A stretch of DNA of 64,000 nt. It comes from Candidatus Sabulitectum silens (GTDB lineage: Bacteria; Fermentibacterota; Fermentibacteria; Fermentibacterales; JCC-6). Under the pieces are notes generated by a model that searched no databases, had not been told where the DNA came from, and saw only the letters and a list, made by a program, of their open reading frames with translations. The translations under genes and the position numbers were made by a program. The stretch covers positions 117,186-181,185 of the forward strand of contig MJAN01000003.1 in NCBI GenBank assembly GCA_001875255.1, given 5' to 3'. Each line of letters opens with the position of its first letter. The first letter of the stretch is position 1. This document shows, piece after piece, positions 48,651 through 60,105 of the stretch.

Positions 48651-49371
48651 TCAGCCCTCGGCGAAAATGCCCCTGACATCCCCTGGAGAAGTCCCTGTAA
48701 CGCTGAAGAACAGTTCCTGAAGGTCCATACCGGAAAGCTCTCCCCGGGTGATGACACGCTGCAGCTTACCCCTGCTGATGATGGCGAACCGGTGGCAGTG
48801 AACCGAGGCCACGGGGAGGGTGTGCGTGGAGATGAGCACAACGGCCCCAGCCCGGGCGGCGGACTCCACCATGAGCCAGAAAGTGGCGGCAGCCGGTGGA
48901 TCGAGGCCCACCAGGGGCTCATCGATCACATAGAGGTCCGGCCGGGCGGTGAAGGCGCCGGAGAGCACCACCCGCTGTATCATGCCGTGGGAGTAGGAGC
49001 CCGAACGGCCGTCTATCCATCCCTCCATCTCGAAAACCCTAACGCACAGTTCGATCCGGCCTTCCAGGACATCCCGGGGATCCCCCTGAGTCGGCCTGTG
49101 TAGAGGAGGTATTCCCTGCCGGACAGGTGGGGAACACGGTGGGTTCATCGGGAACATAGGCAATCCTCTCCCGGACACTGTCCACCGGTCTTCCATCAAG
49201 GCTCACATCGCCTGATTCGGGAATGATCAGGCCGGCTATCATCTTCAGGGTGGTTGTCTTGCCGGCTCCATTGGGGCCCAGGAGGCCGAATATCTCCCCG
49301 GGTTCGGCCCTTATTGAAAGGCCGTCCACCGCGGGTTTGTCTCCATAGCTCTTGGCGAGGCCTTCCAGCAC
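48651..49371 (-). CDS. ABC transporter ATP-binding protein (frameshifted)
   Basis: About 240 residues. The GTG at 49371 follows the ftsY stop by 12 bp. Walker A '[20 protein letters not shown]' region, Walker B '[14 protein letters not shown]' and the H-loop 'LISTHT' are intact. The signature motif reads 'YSHGMIQRV' in place of LSGGQ, as in some ABC-2 type exporters. A frame change lies near 49100. No permease is adjacent in the window; the next gene downstream is the GGDEF-TPR protein 72 bp away. The substrate is unknown. Confidence 0.88.
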
Positions 49372-49383
49372 CAGCCGGATGAT

Positions 49384-50269
49384 TCAGTCATCGCCACCGG
49401 CCAGCGCTTCCACGAACTCTTCGCCCCGGAAGGTATTATGTCCCCGGCGCCCTCGCCTACTCCTATGTACCTTATTGGCAGACAGAGCTCCCTTGCCATT
49501 GCGAAGACCGCTCCCCCCCGGGCTGTCCCGTCGAGTTTGGTCACGGCCAGGTCGGTCACGGGAAGGGCCTCCATGAACCGCCTGGCCTGGGGAAGGGCAT
49601 TCTGGCCCACCGTTCCGTCGAGGACCAGCAGAACGCTGTGGGGAGCTCCCTCCATGGCCTTACCCGCCACGCGGTAGACCTTGGAAAGCTCGTCCATGAG
49701 CCCCTTCTGTGTGGGCAGCCTTCCCGCGGTGTCGATGATCAGCCGGTCATACCCGCCGGATATCGCCTTCTTCACCCCGTCGAAGGTCACCGCCCCGGGG
49801 TCGGAACCCGCAGGTGAGGAGAAAACGGGGATCCCAAGCCTGTCCCCCCAGAGTGAAAGCTGTTCAGCCGCGGCGGCCTGTAGGTATCCGCACAGGCCAT
49901 TAGAACACTTTGCCCCTGATCGAGATACATACCTGAAAGCCTTGCTATGGTGGTTGTCTTCCCGGCGCCGTTAACACCCACCACCATGGTGACGTGGGGC
50001 CTGCCGCCCCGGGTTTCCACCGGATGGTTTGGAACGATGTCCAGAAGGACCTCCTTCAGGACCTTCCTCCAGGCCGTGGTACCCTGCAGTCTGCACTCTG
50101 TTTTGAACCTCTCAAGGACATACTCGGTGAGTTCCCATCCCAGGTCGCTACCAAGAAGGACCTCCTCCGCCTCCTCCAGGGTTTCGGCATCCACCCCGGG
50201 GCGGAAGACCGTGCTGAGTTTCCTTGAGAAAACATCCCTGCTCTTCTTAAGCTTTTCTCCCAGGTTCAA
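49384..50269 (-). CDS. ftsY: Signal recognition particle receptor FtsY (frameshifted)
   Basis: The SRP-dependent GTPase that docks ribosomes at the inner membrane. The TTG at 50269 overlaps the smc stop (TTGA); the N-terminus MNLGEKLKKSRDVFSRKLSTVF is the usual short basic NG-type start without a long acidic A domain. The GTPase motifs are '[19 protein letters not shown]' (G1), 'LMACADTYR' (G2), 'YDRLIIDTAGRLPTQKGLMDEL' (G3), 'LAVTKLDGTARGG' (G4) and 'PIRYIGVGEGAGDIIP' (G5). Frame changes near 49860 and 49430. The C-terminus resolves to a '..EEFVEALAGGDD' ending at TGA 49384-49386. About 295 residues. Confidence 0.94.
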
Positions 50270-53200
50270 CTTATGTTCACCATCTCTTCCATATTGACCG
50301 ATGTGATATTGCTCACGCCCTCCTCGGCCATGGTAACCCCGTAGAGTATGTCGGAGCCCTCCATGGTTCGCTTGTTGTGGGTGATGACTATGAACTGTGT
50401 ATCCACGCTGAACTCCCGGAGTATGGAGACGAACTTATCGGTGTTGGAGTCGTCGAAGGGGCTGTCGAGTTCATCGAGGACACAGAATGGGGAGGGCTTC
50501 ACCAGATAGAGGCTGAACAGAAGGGCAACGGCGGTCATGGCCTTTTCGCCGTCGGAAAGGGCTATCACGTTCTTGAGGTTCTTGCCCCTGGGCCTGGCCA
50601 TTATCTCTATGCCGCCCTCAAGGGGTCTTCCCCTCTATGGAAATAATGTCGCCCTCGCCTCCCCCGAACAGCTTGACGAACATTTCCCTGAAGTTCCCCC
50701 GAACCTTTTCGAAGGTCTCGTTGAACCTCTGGGCCGCCTCTTCATTTATCTCCCTTATGGCCCGGGACAGGGATTCCCTGGCCCGGTTGAGGTCATCCCT
50801 CTGTTCGGTGAGGTACGCAAGCCTTCCCGAGGCCTCTTCGTACTCCTTCACCGCCAGCATGTTCACCGGACCGATCCGTTCCAGTTTCCGGTCCTCTTCC
50901 TCAAGACCGGCCTTCAGCTCCTCCTGGGATAGGCCCAGGTAGGGATTATCTTCCGGGGAGGCGGATCCTTCCATGAGCCGGAGCTTCTCCCGGAGGGACC
51001 TGGCCACCGCCTCCAGCTCTATCATGGCGGATCGTGATCTGCCCAGTCGGTCCCTTATCTGCTGAACCTCCTTCTCAAGGACGGCGGTGCTCTCCATGAG
51101 CCGGTTCCTTTCCACGGAAAGACCGGAGCGGACCGATTCCGCCTCTCCCCTCTCCTTCTTCAATGTGGAAATTGAGGATTCCAGCTCTTCAAGCCTGTCC
51201 TTCATTGTCTTCACCCCGGCGGAGGAGGAGGCGCTGGATGAGGACAGTTCCTCCATAAGCCCCTGTATACGGTCCTCTTCGGAGTTCAGCATTGAGATCC
51301 TGTCCTCTATCTCCTTTTCTCTGTTCTTCTTCTCCCTGAGGCTGAAAACGATGCCGTCAGAATCCCGGAGGGTGCCGGCAAGCCTGCCCTCCAGGCTGGA
51401 ACGCTCCTTCAGAAGCCCTTCCTCCCGGGTGGCAATATTGTCCTTCCTCTTCTGAAGACCGGCCATGGCGCGGTTGTACCTTTCGGTGGAGTCCTCTTTT
51501 TCCCCGCCCTTCGATCCCTTCAGTTCTTCGGTGCCCTGAAGGATCCTCTTTTCCAGGACCTGTTCTTCCTTTTCCGCATTGACCAGGGAGGAAGTCACCC
51601 CGGCCAGCTCCTTCTCCAGGTTGCCAATGGCCTTTTCAGCTTCACCGGCCTCTATATCAATCGCGGAAGCCTCTTCCTTCAGCTTTTCCAGCCCGGCCAG
51701 TAACTGGTTCTGTACTTCTCTTTTCTTCTGAAGTCCTTCCTCTGTCTCCGAGAGTATCTGGGAAAGCTCCAGGGATCCGGCGGACTCCGGTTCAACACCC
51801 ATCCTGATAAAGCCCTCAGGCCTGAAGATGTCTCCCCCGGGGTCACCACGGGAACCATGAGCCCCCCCTTTATCCAGCTCACAGCGGATGCTCTGTCAGG
51901 GGCCAGTACGCCCCGGCTCAGAATGGCCAGAATGGCAGGGTCCGCACAGGATTCAACGCAGCGGTCAAGGGGCAGGGCTTCCTCAGGGAGTGATCCCGGG
52001 GAGTCCGGAAGGGGCATGGCGTAGAGGGAGCCATCCCCGGGTAGGGAGATATCCGGAGTTTCCACCAGAACAGCGGAATCGAAACCGTAAAGGAAAGCTC
52101 CAAGGGCTTTCCCATACCATGGAGTGGAACTATTCCGCCGGAGAGGGATTCGCCGGATCCGGCCTTTTCAAGCCGGCTACTGATCCTTGCCATGCGGTCT
52201 TCCAGAACTGCGGTTTCCCTGCCGGCAAGGTCGGCCTCGCTTCCGGCCCCATCCATTCGAGCCCTTATCTCCGCTGCGGTTTCAGCCCTTTCAAGGGCAG
52301 CCTGGCGCAGTTCTTTCAGATCGGTCCCGATTTTTTCCTTCCGGGCAACCAGTGATACCTTTTCCAGCCGGAGGTCCTTCAGAAGCCCTTCATTCTCCTT
52401 CAGGGAGTCCTCAAGCCAGGAGATCCTCTGGAGTCTGGCCTCCTCTTTCCTTACCCCGGCCATGAAGCTGTTCCTGAGTTCCTCCAGCTCTTCCTCCAGG
52501 GAAGCCTTGTCATCCCTGAGCGTCTTTATCTTTCCCTCGGTTTTTTTAAGAAGGGCCCGTATCTCCTCAAGGGCCGCCATGGATTCCCCGTGGCTGGCCT
52601 CGAGTTTCACCACCGCCGGGGCAAGACCGTCCTTTTCCCCCTGAAGCTCCTCGATGTCCCTTCTGTAGAGTTCAAGCCGTTCCCGCTCCCTGGCCATCCT
52701 TGCCCGGTTCTCCGCCATGCGGGTTTCCGCGGCCTCTATCTTTTCCCGGGTGACGGCGATCTCCCTGTCGCAGGAGGCCATTCCTGAATCGAGCCTGGCG
52801 CAGTTCCCGTGGGCTTCGTCCAGTTTGCCCTGGACCCTTCCGAACTCGGTCCTGGCCTCGGCGAGGACCGCGCTTCTCGCTGCCAGTGCGGCGGTTTCCC
52901 TTCCCACCACGGCGCCGGTCTCCTCCAGCCTGCCGGTGATCCCGGCGAGCTGATCCCTGATCTCGGTGGATTCGATGAGGTTCATCGCCTCCCTGTAGCG
53001 CTTTATGGATTCGGTAACCCTTTCGTGTTTCCTGTAGGCGGATACCTGTCTTTTCAGTGAGGAGCAGCCGGTTTCCACCTCGGATATGATGTCGGCCAAT
53101 CTTTCAAGGTCGGATGCGGCGGATTCCAGTTTGAGTTCGGCCCTGTGCCTCTGTATCTTGTACTTCACTATTCCCGCCGCCTCGTCGAAGAGGAACCTGC

Positions 53201-53669
53201 GGTCTTCCGGCCTGCTGGACAGTATGGTCCCAACCATTTTCGACTCCAGTATCCAGTAACCGGTGGAGCCGAGACCCCTGTCCACTATGAGGTCGGTGAT
53301 GTCCATCAGCCTGCACCGGGAACCGTTTATGCTGTACTCGCTCTCCCCTGACCGGAAGAGCTTCCTGGTAACGGAGACCTCGTCGTAATCAAGGCCCAGG
53401 GACCGTTCCGTGTTGTCGAATGTAAGTGTGACCTCCGCCATGCCCAGCTGTTTTCTCTTCGTGGAACCGGAAAAGATCACCGATTCCATTTTCTCCGCCC
53501 GGATCTGTTTAGGGCTCTGTGTCCCCAGAACCCAGCGGAGGGCATCGGCCACATTGCTCTTGCCGCAGCCGTTGGGACCTACAATGGAGGATATTCCCCT
53601 TCGGAAATCTATCCTGAAGGGATCTGCAAAGGATTTGAAACCGACTATCTCAAGACTTTTAAGGCGCAT
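50266..53669 (-). CDS. smc: Chromosome segregation protein SMC (frameshifted)
   Basis: The condensin ATPase that organises chromosomes. ATG 53669 gives the family start MRLKSLEIVGFKSFADPF. The N-terminal head has Walker A 'GPNGCGKSNVADALRWVLG' and 'FSGSTKRKQLGMAEVTLTFDN'. A long coiled coil surrounds a hinge in the 52.1-51.8 kb region, where two frame changes occur; another lies near 50615. The C-terminal head has 'FGGGEGDI', the signature 'ALSDGEKAMTAVALLFSLYLV' and Walker B 'FCVLDELDSPFDD', then 'FIVITHNKRTME' (His switch). About 1,134 residues, full length. The 3' end overlaps ftsY and the 5' end overlaps the phosphatidyltransferase gene. No scpA or scpB gene is present here. Confidence 0.95.
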
Positions 53670-54220
53670 CTGAAGGTCCGTTCGATCGAAGAAACACAAA
53701 AACATAAGTGGTAAAGCTGACGATAATGAGCAGTGCTGCAAGAATGCCGAGAAGGTCCGTGCCGAAAACCACCGGACCCGCTGAAAAACGCAGTTCCGGA
53801 AGGACCGCCTGGCGTATCATGTACAGGGCGAGAACCAGGGTTGCGGTCTTGCCCCAGATATTGGATGACGGAACCCTGACCCGCTTTGCCATGAAAAGCC
53901 CGCCGACCACTATCAGGCCCTCCCGGCACAGAAGAAGCCACAGAAGCCATTGCTGCATGAGTCCCGCCTGATCAGGCGAAGGCCATTATGAGAAAGGCCG
54001 CTTTGTCCGCTCCGGGGTCAAGTATCTTACCCCAGTCGCTCACCGTGCCGGTCTTCCTTGCCAGGGCGCCGTCTATGGCGTCGGTGAGTGCGGCGAGAAC
54101 CATGAATACCGCCGTTTCCAGCCTGTGCCCCCCCTGAAGGGAAAAGGCCGCCGCCAGGGCAAGGGGGACCCTTGTCATGCTGATGATATTCGGAGGGGTC
54201 AGGAATTTTCCCTTTATCAC
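53659..54220 (-). CDS. CDP-alcohol phosphatidyltransferase (frameshifted)
   Basis: An integral membrane enzyme of phospholipid synthesis, possibly phosphatidylglycerophosphate synthase (PgsA). The GTG at 54220 overlaps the recN stop (GTGA). The N-terminus 'LTPPNIISMTRVPLALAAAFSL' and catalytic motif 'DAIDGALARKTGTVSDWGKILDPGADK' match DGX2ARX8GX3DX3D. A frame change near 53985 joins 'AAFLIMAF' to 'LMQQWLLWLLLCREGLIVVGGLF', 'GKTATLVLALYMI' and 'LLGILAALLIIVSFTTYVFVFL'. About 186 residues. The motif and the 'GK.AT..' segment favour PgsA, but PssA-type specificity cannot be excluded. The 3' end overlaps smc. Confidence 0.85.
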
Positions 54221-55841
54221 GGAGTCGCCTCCAGAAGACGCCTTGCGTGGGCTTTCGCGCCGTCGCCGCCGCCAAGGAGCCTGGAGAGTTCCACAAGCCT
54301 CTTTTCCCTTGTGTCGAGGTGGTTCACCACGGTGGCGGGCATTTCGCTGCTGAAGGTCTTCTCCACCGCCATATGCCTGTGTGCCCTGGAGGCTATCTGG
54401 GCCAGGTGGGAAATGACGATTATCTGACGGGAGCCTGCGGCCCTGAGGAGGGAGTCGGCAAGATGATGGGCCGTTTCTCCCCCGGTTCCTGAATCGATCT
54501 CGTCGAAGATCAGTGTAGAAGCTGAACCGGAATCAGCCAGGGACAGTGCCAGGGCCAGGGCCACCCTGGAAAGCTCTCCACCGCTGGCCACCGATTCCAG
54601 GGTGTCCGGTGGAATCCCCCTGTTGGCGGTGAACATGAAGACCACGGTTTCAGCACCGGTGGAACAAAGTTCAGCGTCTTCGACGGGGATGGCCTTCACC
54701 GGGTCCCTGAACTCCACATGGAAATCGGCATGGGGCATGTTGAGGCTTCTTATCTCGCCGCGGACCCTTCTGGATAGCTCCTCGGCCCCCCGGCGCCGTT
54801 TTTCTGAGAGCTCCTTTGCCATTTTTACAAGCCCCCGGGAGGCTTTTTCCGCGAAGAGTTCGAGCCCCTCCAGTGATGCCTCGGCCTCGTCAAACTCCCG
54901 AAGCCTTTCCGACAGGGATTCCCCGGCGGCCAGCATCCCCTCAAGGGTTCCCCCGAAACGGGACATCAGCCGGAGTATCCGTCGAGACGCCGTTCTATCT
55001 CGGCCATCATTACCGGGGCGTCCTCTCCGGTGGATATCTCCCGGGCAATAAGGGAAGAAGCCTCTTTAACGGCGATGGAGGCCTGTTCCAGCAGGTCGAT
55101 GATGGCGCCGCTGCCCGGGGATTCCCGCTGGATGTTCCCAAGTACCCTACTGAGAAGGGAGGAGACCCCGTTCTCACCCTGGAGGATATCTTCCGACTGC
55201 CCGAAGAGTACGGTATGCCTGGCGGCATCCCTGAGCTCCCTTTCCCGGCGGGTCAGCTGGTCATAGTCCTGTTCAGAGGGCTTAAGCTCCTGGAACATGT
55301 TCATCTCATGAAGGAGTATTTCCCTGCTGGAAACTGAGCTTTGAATGAAGGACCTCAGCTCCTGGATCTTTGAGAGGGCCCTTCGATAACCGGTGAATTC
55401 ACCGTTGAAGGCCTCCCTCAGAGCGGTTGTTCCCGAGAAATCGTCCAGGATCTCAAGCTGTCTTGAGGATTTCAGAAGGATCGGTGTGGAGCGCTGGCTG
55501 TGAAGCTCGGCGAAATGCCTCACCGCGGCCCTGACCTCGTCGAGGGTGGAAAGTGAGTCGTCGATGAATACCCTGCTTCTGCCCTCAAGGCTTATCTCCC
55601 TGCGGACAATGGTCTCTCCCGCGGCGGGATCCAGGAAGACCGCCTCCACCGAGGCGTTCCTTGTGCCCGGTCTTACCAGGGAGCGATCCGCCCTTTTTCC
55701 CGTGGCCAGCATCAGCCCGTCCACCAGTATGGATTTGCCGCTTCCCGTTTCCCCGGTGAGAACATTGAGACCCCTCTCGAACTCCAGGGAGGTATCGCTG
55801 ATGGTGGCCAGATTCTTCAGTGTTATGGACTTCAGGATCAC
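54217..55841 (-). CDS. recN: DNA repair protein RecN (frameshifted)
   Basis: An SMC-like ATPase acting early in double-strand break repair. The GTG at 55841 (MILKSITLKNLATISDTSLEF) is preceded by GGGGGTAGCGCCT. Walker A is 'GETGSGKSILVDGL', the family's typical start. The coiled-coil centre has 'ELHSQRST', equivalent to the GQH motif area. The C-terminal half has 'VFMFTANRGIPPDTLESVASGGELSRVALALAL' (signature) and 'TLIFDEIDSGTGGETA' (Walker B), then 'IVISHLAQIASRAHRH'. A frame break occurs near 54967; restoring one C gives '..GLMSRFGGTLEGML', matching the expected 'RK.GG..E..L' region. About 540 residues. It overlaps both neighbours. Confidence 0.94.
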
Positions 55842-55846
55842 AGGCG

Positions 55847-56631
55847 CTACCCCCTGAATCCCCAGCCGAGTTTCCTTCCCAGGGTGGAGAAGTAGTCGGC
55901 TCTTTTGCCGGTCCTGATAACCGGGCACTTGAGTTCTGAAGCGCTGACGGTGATGGATTCACCCTGGGCTATGGGGCCGCATTCGGCCCTTCCGTCGGCG
56001 ATGATCAGGGGGTCCTTTCCTCTGGCCCTCAATACCGTGAACTCGATGTCCGCGGTAAGTGGTACCACAATGGGCCTTATGGCCAGGAGGTGGGGGCAGA
56101 TGGAGGTGATTATCACCACTGGAAGGTCGGGGTAGAGCACCGGACCACCGCAGGAAAGGTTATATGCAGTTGATCCGGAAGGGGTTGATACCAGAACGCC
56201 GTCGGAGGCCATCAGGGCCACCTGCCTGTCATCAACGGATACCCTTATGTGAAGTATGCCGCCCTCGGCGCACCTGTTTATGCATATCTCGTTCAGGGCC
56301 CTGACCTTTCTGCCCCGGGGTCCGGTTGTTTTAAGCACCGGCAGGTGATCTATCATGTAATCTCCAGTGAGGAGACACTCCATGGAGTCCCTCACCGAGG
56401 ACAGCTCGCAGTCCGCCAGGAAACCCAGGTGCCCGGAGTTAACCGCCAGGACCGGAACGCCGGTGCCCAGCAGTTCGTCCATTGTGCGAAGGATTGTTCC
56501 GTCGCCGCCCACGGTGACCACCGCCTCGGCTTCGGCGGGGGAACCGGCAAGGGTGAAGCCCCACGGATGAAGGATTCATTCAGACCGGAATCGTTGTGGC
56601 CGGATATGAACACCCTGCGAATAGGCTTCAT
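55847..56631 (-). CDS. nadK: NAD kinase (frameshifted)
   Basis: Phosphorylates NAD+ to NADP+. ATG 56631 overlaps the dxs stop (ATGA) and gives [21 protein letters not shown] frame change near 56565 leads to 'AVVTVGGDGTILRTM' (the GGDGT motif), 'VNSGHLGFLAD', 'ALNEICIN' (NE), 'SDGVLVSTPSGSTAYNLSCGGPVLYPDL' and 'LTADIEF'. About 260 residues, at the short end for the family. It lies in the ispA-dxs-nadK-recN order known from many bacteria, here without tlyA between dxs and nadK. Confidence 0.93.
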
Positions 56632-58469
56632 CCTGTCTCCCTGAAATGCCCCTCGGCGGACCGGGCTATTCCACCGGGGTCAAGGTTGAGTTCCGCCAGT
56701 ATGCCCCCGGTTGAGCCGTGGGGAACGAAACTGTCCGGTATGCCCAGGGAGAGAACGTTCTTCTTCGGAAGTACCGAAGCAATGAAGCTTCCAAAGCCCC
56801 CGGCAAGGGATCCCTCTTCGATGGTTATTACCGATCTGTTCTCCGCCAGCTCACGGATTTGGTCCACCGGAGCGGGTTTAAGCCACACGGGATCGAAAAC
56901 ACAGGCTGATATCGATGAATGCTCCAGGACAGCGGCGGCCTCCACCGCGGCGGACACCATGGGACCCACGGCTATGATGAGAATATCCCTACCCTCCCTG
57001 ATCAGCTGACCGGAGCCCATGGGCAGACTCCCCGGAGAGGGAAAGCGCAGAAGGGGTTCCTGGCCCCGGGGATATCTGATGCCCACCGGACTGGAAAGGG
57101 TACGCAATTCCTGAAGAAGTATCTTTTCGAGAATGCTGCAGTCCCTCGGGGCAGCAAGGGAGAGCCCCGGCACAGCCAGGAACATGGATATGTCGAAAAT
57201 GCCGTGGTGAGTGGGTCCGTCGGCGCCCACCACACCGGCCCTGTCCATGGCGAAGACAACCGGGGCGTTCTGAAGGGCGGCGTCGTGGATCACCTGATCG
57301 TAGGCCTCTGCATGAAGCTGCTGTAAACCGCCACCACCGGTTTCATCCCTCCGAATGCAAGGCCGCAGGCGAATGTGACCGCGTGCTGCTCTGCGATGCC
57401 CACATCGAAGAAGCGTTCGGGGTGCACCTCTCCGAACTCCCTGAGCCCTGTGCCGTCGGGCATGGCGGCGGTTATGGACACCACCGACGGGTCTTCTGAC
57501 CCGGCCTTCAGCATTCCTTCGGCAAATGCCGAGGTGAATGTCCTTCCAGGGCTTTCACCGCCACACCGCTCACTCCGTGGTGTGAGACCGGCTGGCATTC
57601 GGCGGGTTCGAAACCCTTGCCCTTCTTGGTGATCACGTGGACAAGGACCGGCCCGCTGAGCCTGCTGACCCTGTCCAGAACAGCGGTCAGACTGGCGAGG
57701 TCGTGGCCGGGAATGGGACCGAAGTAGTTAACCCCGAACTCCTCGAAAATGGATGCCCTTGTGGCTATGGTCTTCTTCAGGGCGGAAGAAACCTCGTGGG
57801 CGGCTATGCGCATTCTTTCGCCCAGGGAAGGCACCCTGCCCAGGGCGTGCCAGACTTCGTCCTTGAAACGGTTATAGGTCTTGTCGGTGAGGAGCTTGCT
57901 GAGATGCCTTGAAACGGCACCCACGTTCCTGGATATGGACATCTCGTTGTCGTTGAGGATTATGGTGATGTCGGTTCCCCTGCTGTCGAGGTTGTTCAGC
58001 CCCTCGAAGGCAAGTCCGGCACTCATGGCGCCGTCGCCGATAACCGCAACCACCCTTTCATCCCTGCCGGCTATGTCCCTTGCCCTGGCAAAGCCCAGAG
58101 CGGCGCTTATGGATGTGCTGGAGTGGCCGGTCCCGAAAACGTCGAAGGGGCTTTCCGAACGCCTGGGAAAACCGCTGAGGCCACCGGTCTGCCTGATGGT
58201 GTGGAAGAGGTCTCCCCTTCCGGTGAGAAGCTTCCATGGATATGTCTGGTGGCCCACATCCCAGATGATCCTGTCGGTTTTCGGGTCGTAAACGGTGAGC
58301 AGGGCTATTGTCAGTTCCACCACGCCCAGGCTGGAGGCAAGATGACCCCGGTCTTGCACACCACTCCAATTATTCGATCACGGACCTCCCCGGCCAGGTG
58401 GACCCTTTCCTCGATGGAAAGACCGGGGATCAGCGAGGGATCCTTTATGCTGTCAAGAAGTCTGGTCAC
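56628..58469 (-). CDS. dxs: 1-deoxy-D-xylulose-5-phosphate synthase (frameshifted)
   Basis: The thiamine-diphosphate enzyme that commits pyruvate and glyceraldehyde-3-phosphate to MEP-pathway isoprenoid synthesis. The GTG at 58469 overlaps the ispA stop (TAGTG) and gives [21 protein letters not shown]. '[14 protein letters not shown]', '[16 protein letters not shown]', '[17 protein letters not shown]', the ThDP motif '[19 protein letters not shown]' and '[10 protein letters not shown]' are conserved. The C-terminal half has '[21 protein letters not shown]' and '[22 protein letters not shown]'. Frame changes near 58347 (a C4 run on the plus strand; one more base gives the expected KTGGHL), 57550 and 57305. 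About 613 residues. Confidence 0.95.
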
Positions 58470-59349
58470 TATTTCCTTCTTTCAGGCAGATATTCCACCA
58501 GCTCCACGGTTCCGGACCAGTCACCGGGAAGGGCCTCCAGCCTCCGGCGGATGGAAAGGGCGGTTTCCCTGGCCAGCTTCCTGGCCGCTGAAAGCCCGAG
58601 TGTGGTAACCGGATTGCACTTGCCCATTTCTGCGTCCTTCGCCACGGCCTTTCCCATCTCGGTAGCGGTTCCGGTAACATCGAGAATGTCGTCGGTGAGC
58701 TGAAAAAGCCAGCCTATATCATCGCCGATAGGGGAAATGGAAACAAGTTCACCGGGGGGAAGCCCCGCGGAAAGGGCGCCAAGTTCCATGGAAACCCGTA
58801 TCATGGCAGAGGTCTTGCCCCTGATCATCCTTTCGGTCCAGGAAGGGTCAGCCAGGGAGGGTGGTACATATCCATGAACTGTCCCCCCACCAGCATGGAT
58901 GCACCGGCGGCCAGCACAAGCCTTTCAGCCATCAGCCTGGTGACGTTGGAGGGCAGCGGTGTTCTGAGAACCTCCCTGAAGGCCTGCATCAGGAGTATGT
59001 CCCCGGCGAAAAGAGCCCCTTCCCTGCCGCATATCCTGTGAAGTGTCGGTTTTCCCCGCCTGAGGTCGTCGTTGTCCATTCCCGGAAGGTCATCGTGGAT
59101 CAGGGAATAGGTGTGTATCATCTCCACGGCGCAGGCGGAGGGAAGGGCAGCGGCGGTTTCACCGCCCAGGGCGGAACAGGCCTGGAATACCAGAAATGGC
59201 CTTATCCTTTTGCCGCCGGCCCCGAGGGAATAGGCGCAGTTTTCAGCGTGGGGCCCATTCTCACTGAACATTTCAAGGTTTTTCAGCCCCTGATCCACGA
59301 GATCAGCGCTCTCGCTAAGCTTCCTTTTCAGTATCTTCGATATGCTCAT
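58469..59349 (-). CDS. ispA: Short-chain polyprenyl (farnesyl/geranyl) diphosphate synthase (frameshifted)
   Basis: Condenses IPP with allylic diphosphates. ATG 59349 begins MSISKILKRKLSESADLVDQGL. 'GGKRIRPFLVFQA', the first Asp-rich motif in 'YSLIHDDLPGMDNDDLRRGKPT' (DDXXXXD, bacterial type with a two-residue insertion), 'VGGQFMDM' and the second motif 'FQLTDDILDVTGT' (DDxxD) identify the family. A frame break lies near 58840. About 293 residues. The bacterial DDxxxxD arrangement favours a farnesyl or geranylgeranyl product. It overlaps the upstream phosphodiesterase gene by 35 bp and the dxs start by 1 bp. Confidence 0.92.
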
Positions 59350-60101
59350 GTATCCGCCTCAGTTCAATGACTCTGCCGCCGCCGTCGAGTTCCACCGCCA
59401 GTCCGTTGACCATTCCACTACCCTGGGCGACCTGAAGCCTGCTGTATCTGCCGCTGATGAACCTTGCGATGGATGTTTTCGTTTCCATGCCTATAACACC
59501 GGAAGGGGATCCGCACATGCCGAGATCGGTGATATAGGCCGTACCTCCCGGAAGTATACGCTGATCCGCCGTCTGAACATGGGTATGGGTGCCGGCAACC
59601 AGGGTAACCCTGCCGTCGAGATATCGTGCCAGGGCCATTTTTTCGCTGGTGGCCTCGGCGTGGAAATCTATCAGTCTGACATCGGCACCCCGGGATTCGA
59701 TGATCCGTTCGGCGGTCCTGAAGGGGCATTCCCCGGTAAACTCGGTGAAGACCCTGCCCTGCAGATTGACTATCTGAACCGAAAGACCGCACCTTGAAAT
59801 AACAAGGCTCCCCCTGCCCGGGTTTCCCGGGGGATAGTTGGCCGGCCTGAGAACCCTGGAGTCCGGCGCTTCAAGGAGGGGGATGATCTCGTTCCTTTTC
59901 CAGATATGGTTTCCGGATGTTATCACATCCATACCTGCCCTGAACAGGTCTTCAGCTATGTCCGGCGTTATTCCGAAGCTCCGGCTGCATTCTCGCCGTT
60001 AACTATCTTCAGGTGGTAACCGCTTCCGGACCGGGCAGGTATGAGAGAACCGCGTTCCTTCCCGGTCTTCCAACGATGTCGCCGAGTATCAGTATCCGCA
60101 C
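59315..60101 (-). CDS. YmdB/TIGR00282-type metallophosphoesterase (frameshifted)
   Basis: A calcineurin-like phosphodiesterase; characterised relatives hydrolyse 2',3'-cyclic nucleotides and influence RNase Y. The start is GTG 60101, 5 bp after the rny stop, giving 'RILILGDIVGRPGRNAVLSYLPG', then, after indels near 60030 and 59980, 'IVNGENAAG' and 'FGITPDIAEDLFRAGMDVITSGNHIWKR'. Metal-binding motifs are GD, GEN, GNH, 'LIDFHAEATSEK' and 'VAGTHTHVQTAD'. 'ITDLGMCGSPSGVIGM' is diagnostic. About 262 residues. The rny-ymdB order is conserved in many bacteria. Confidence 0.9.
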
Positions 60102-60105
60102 CGGC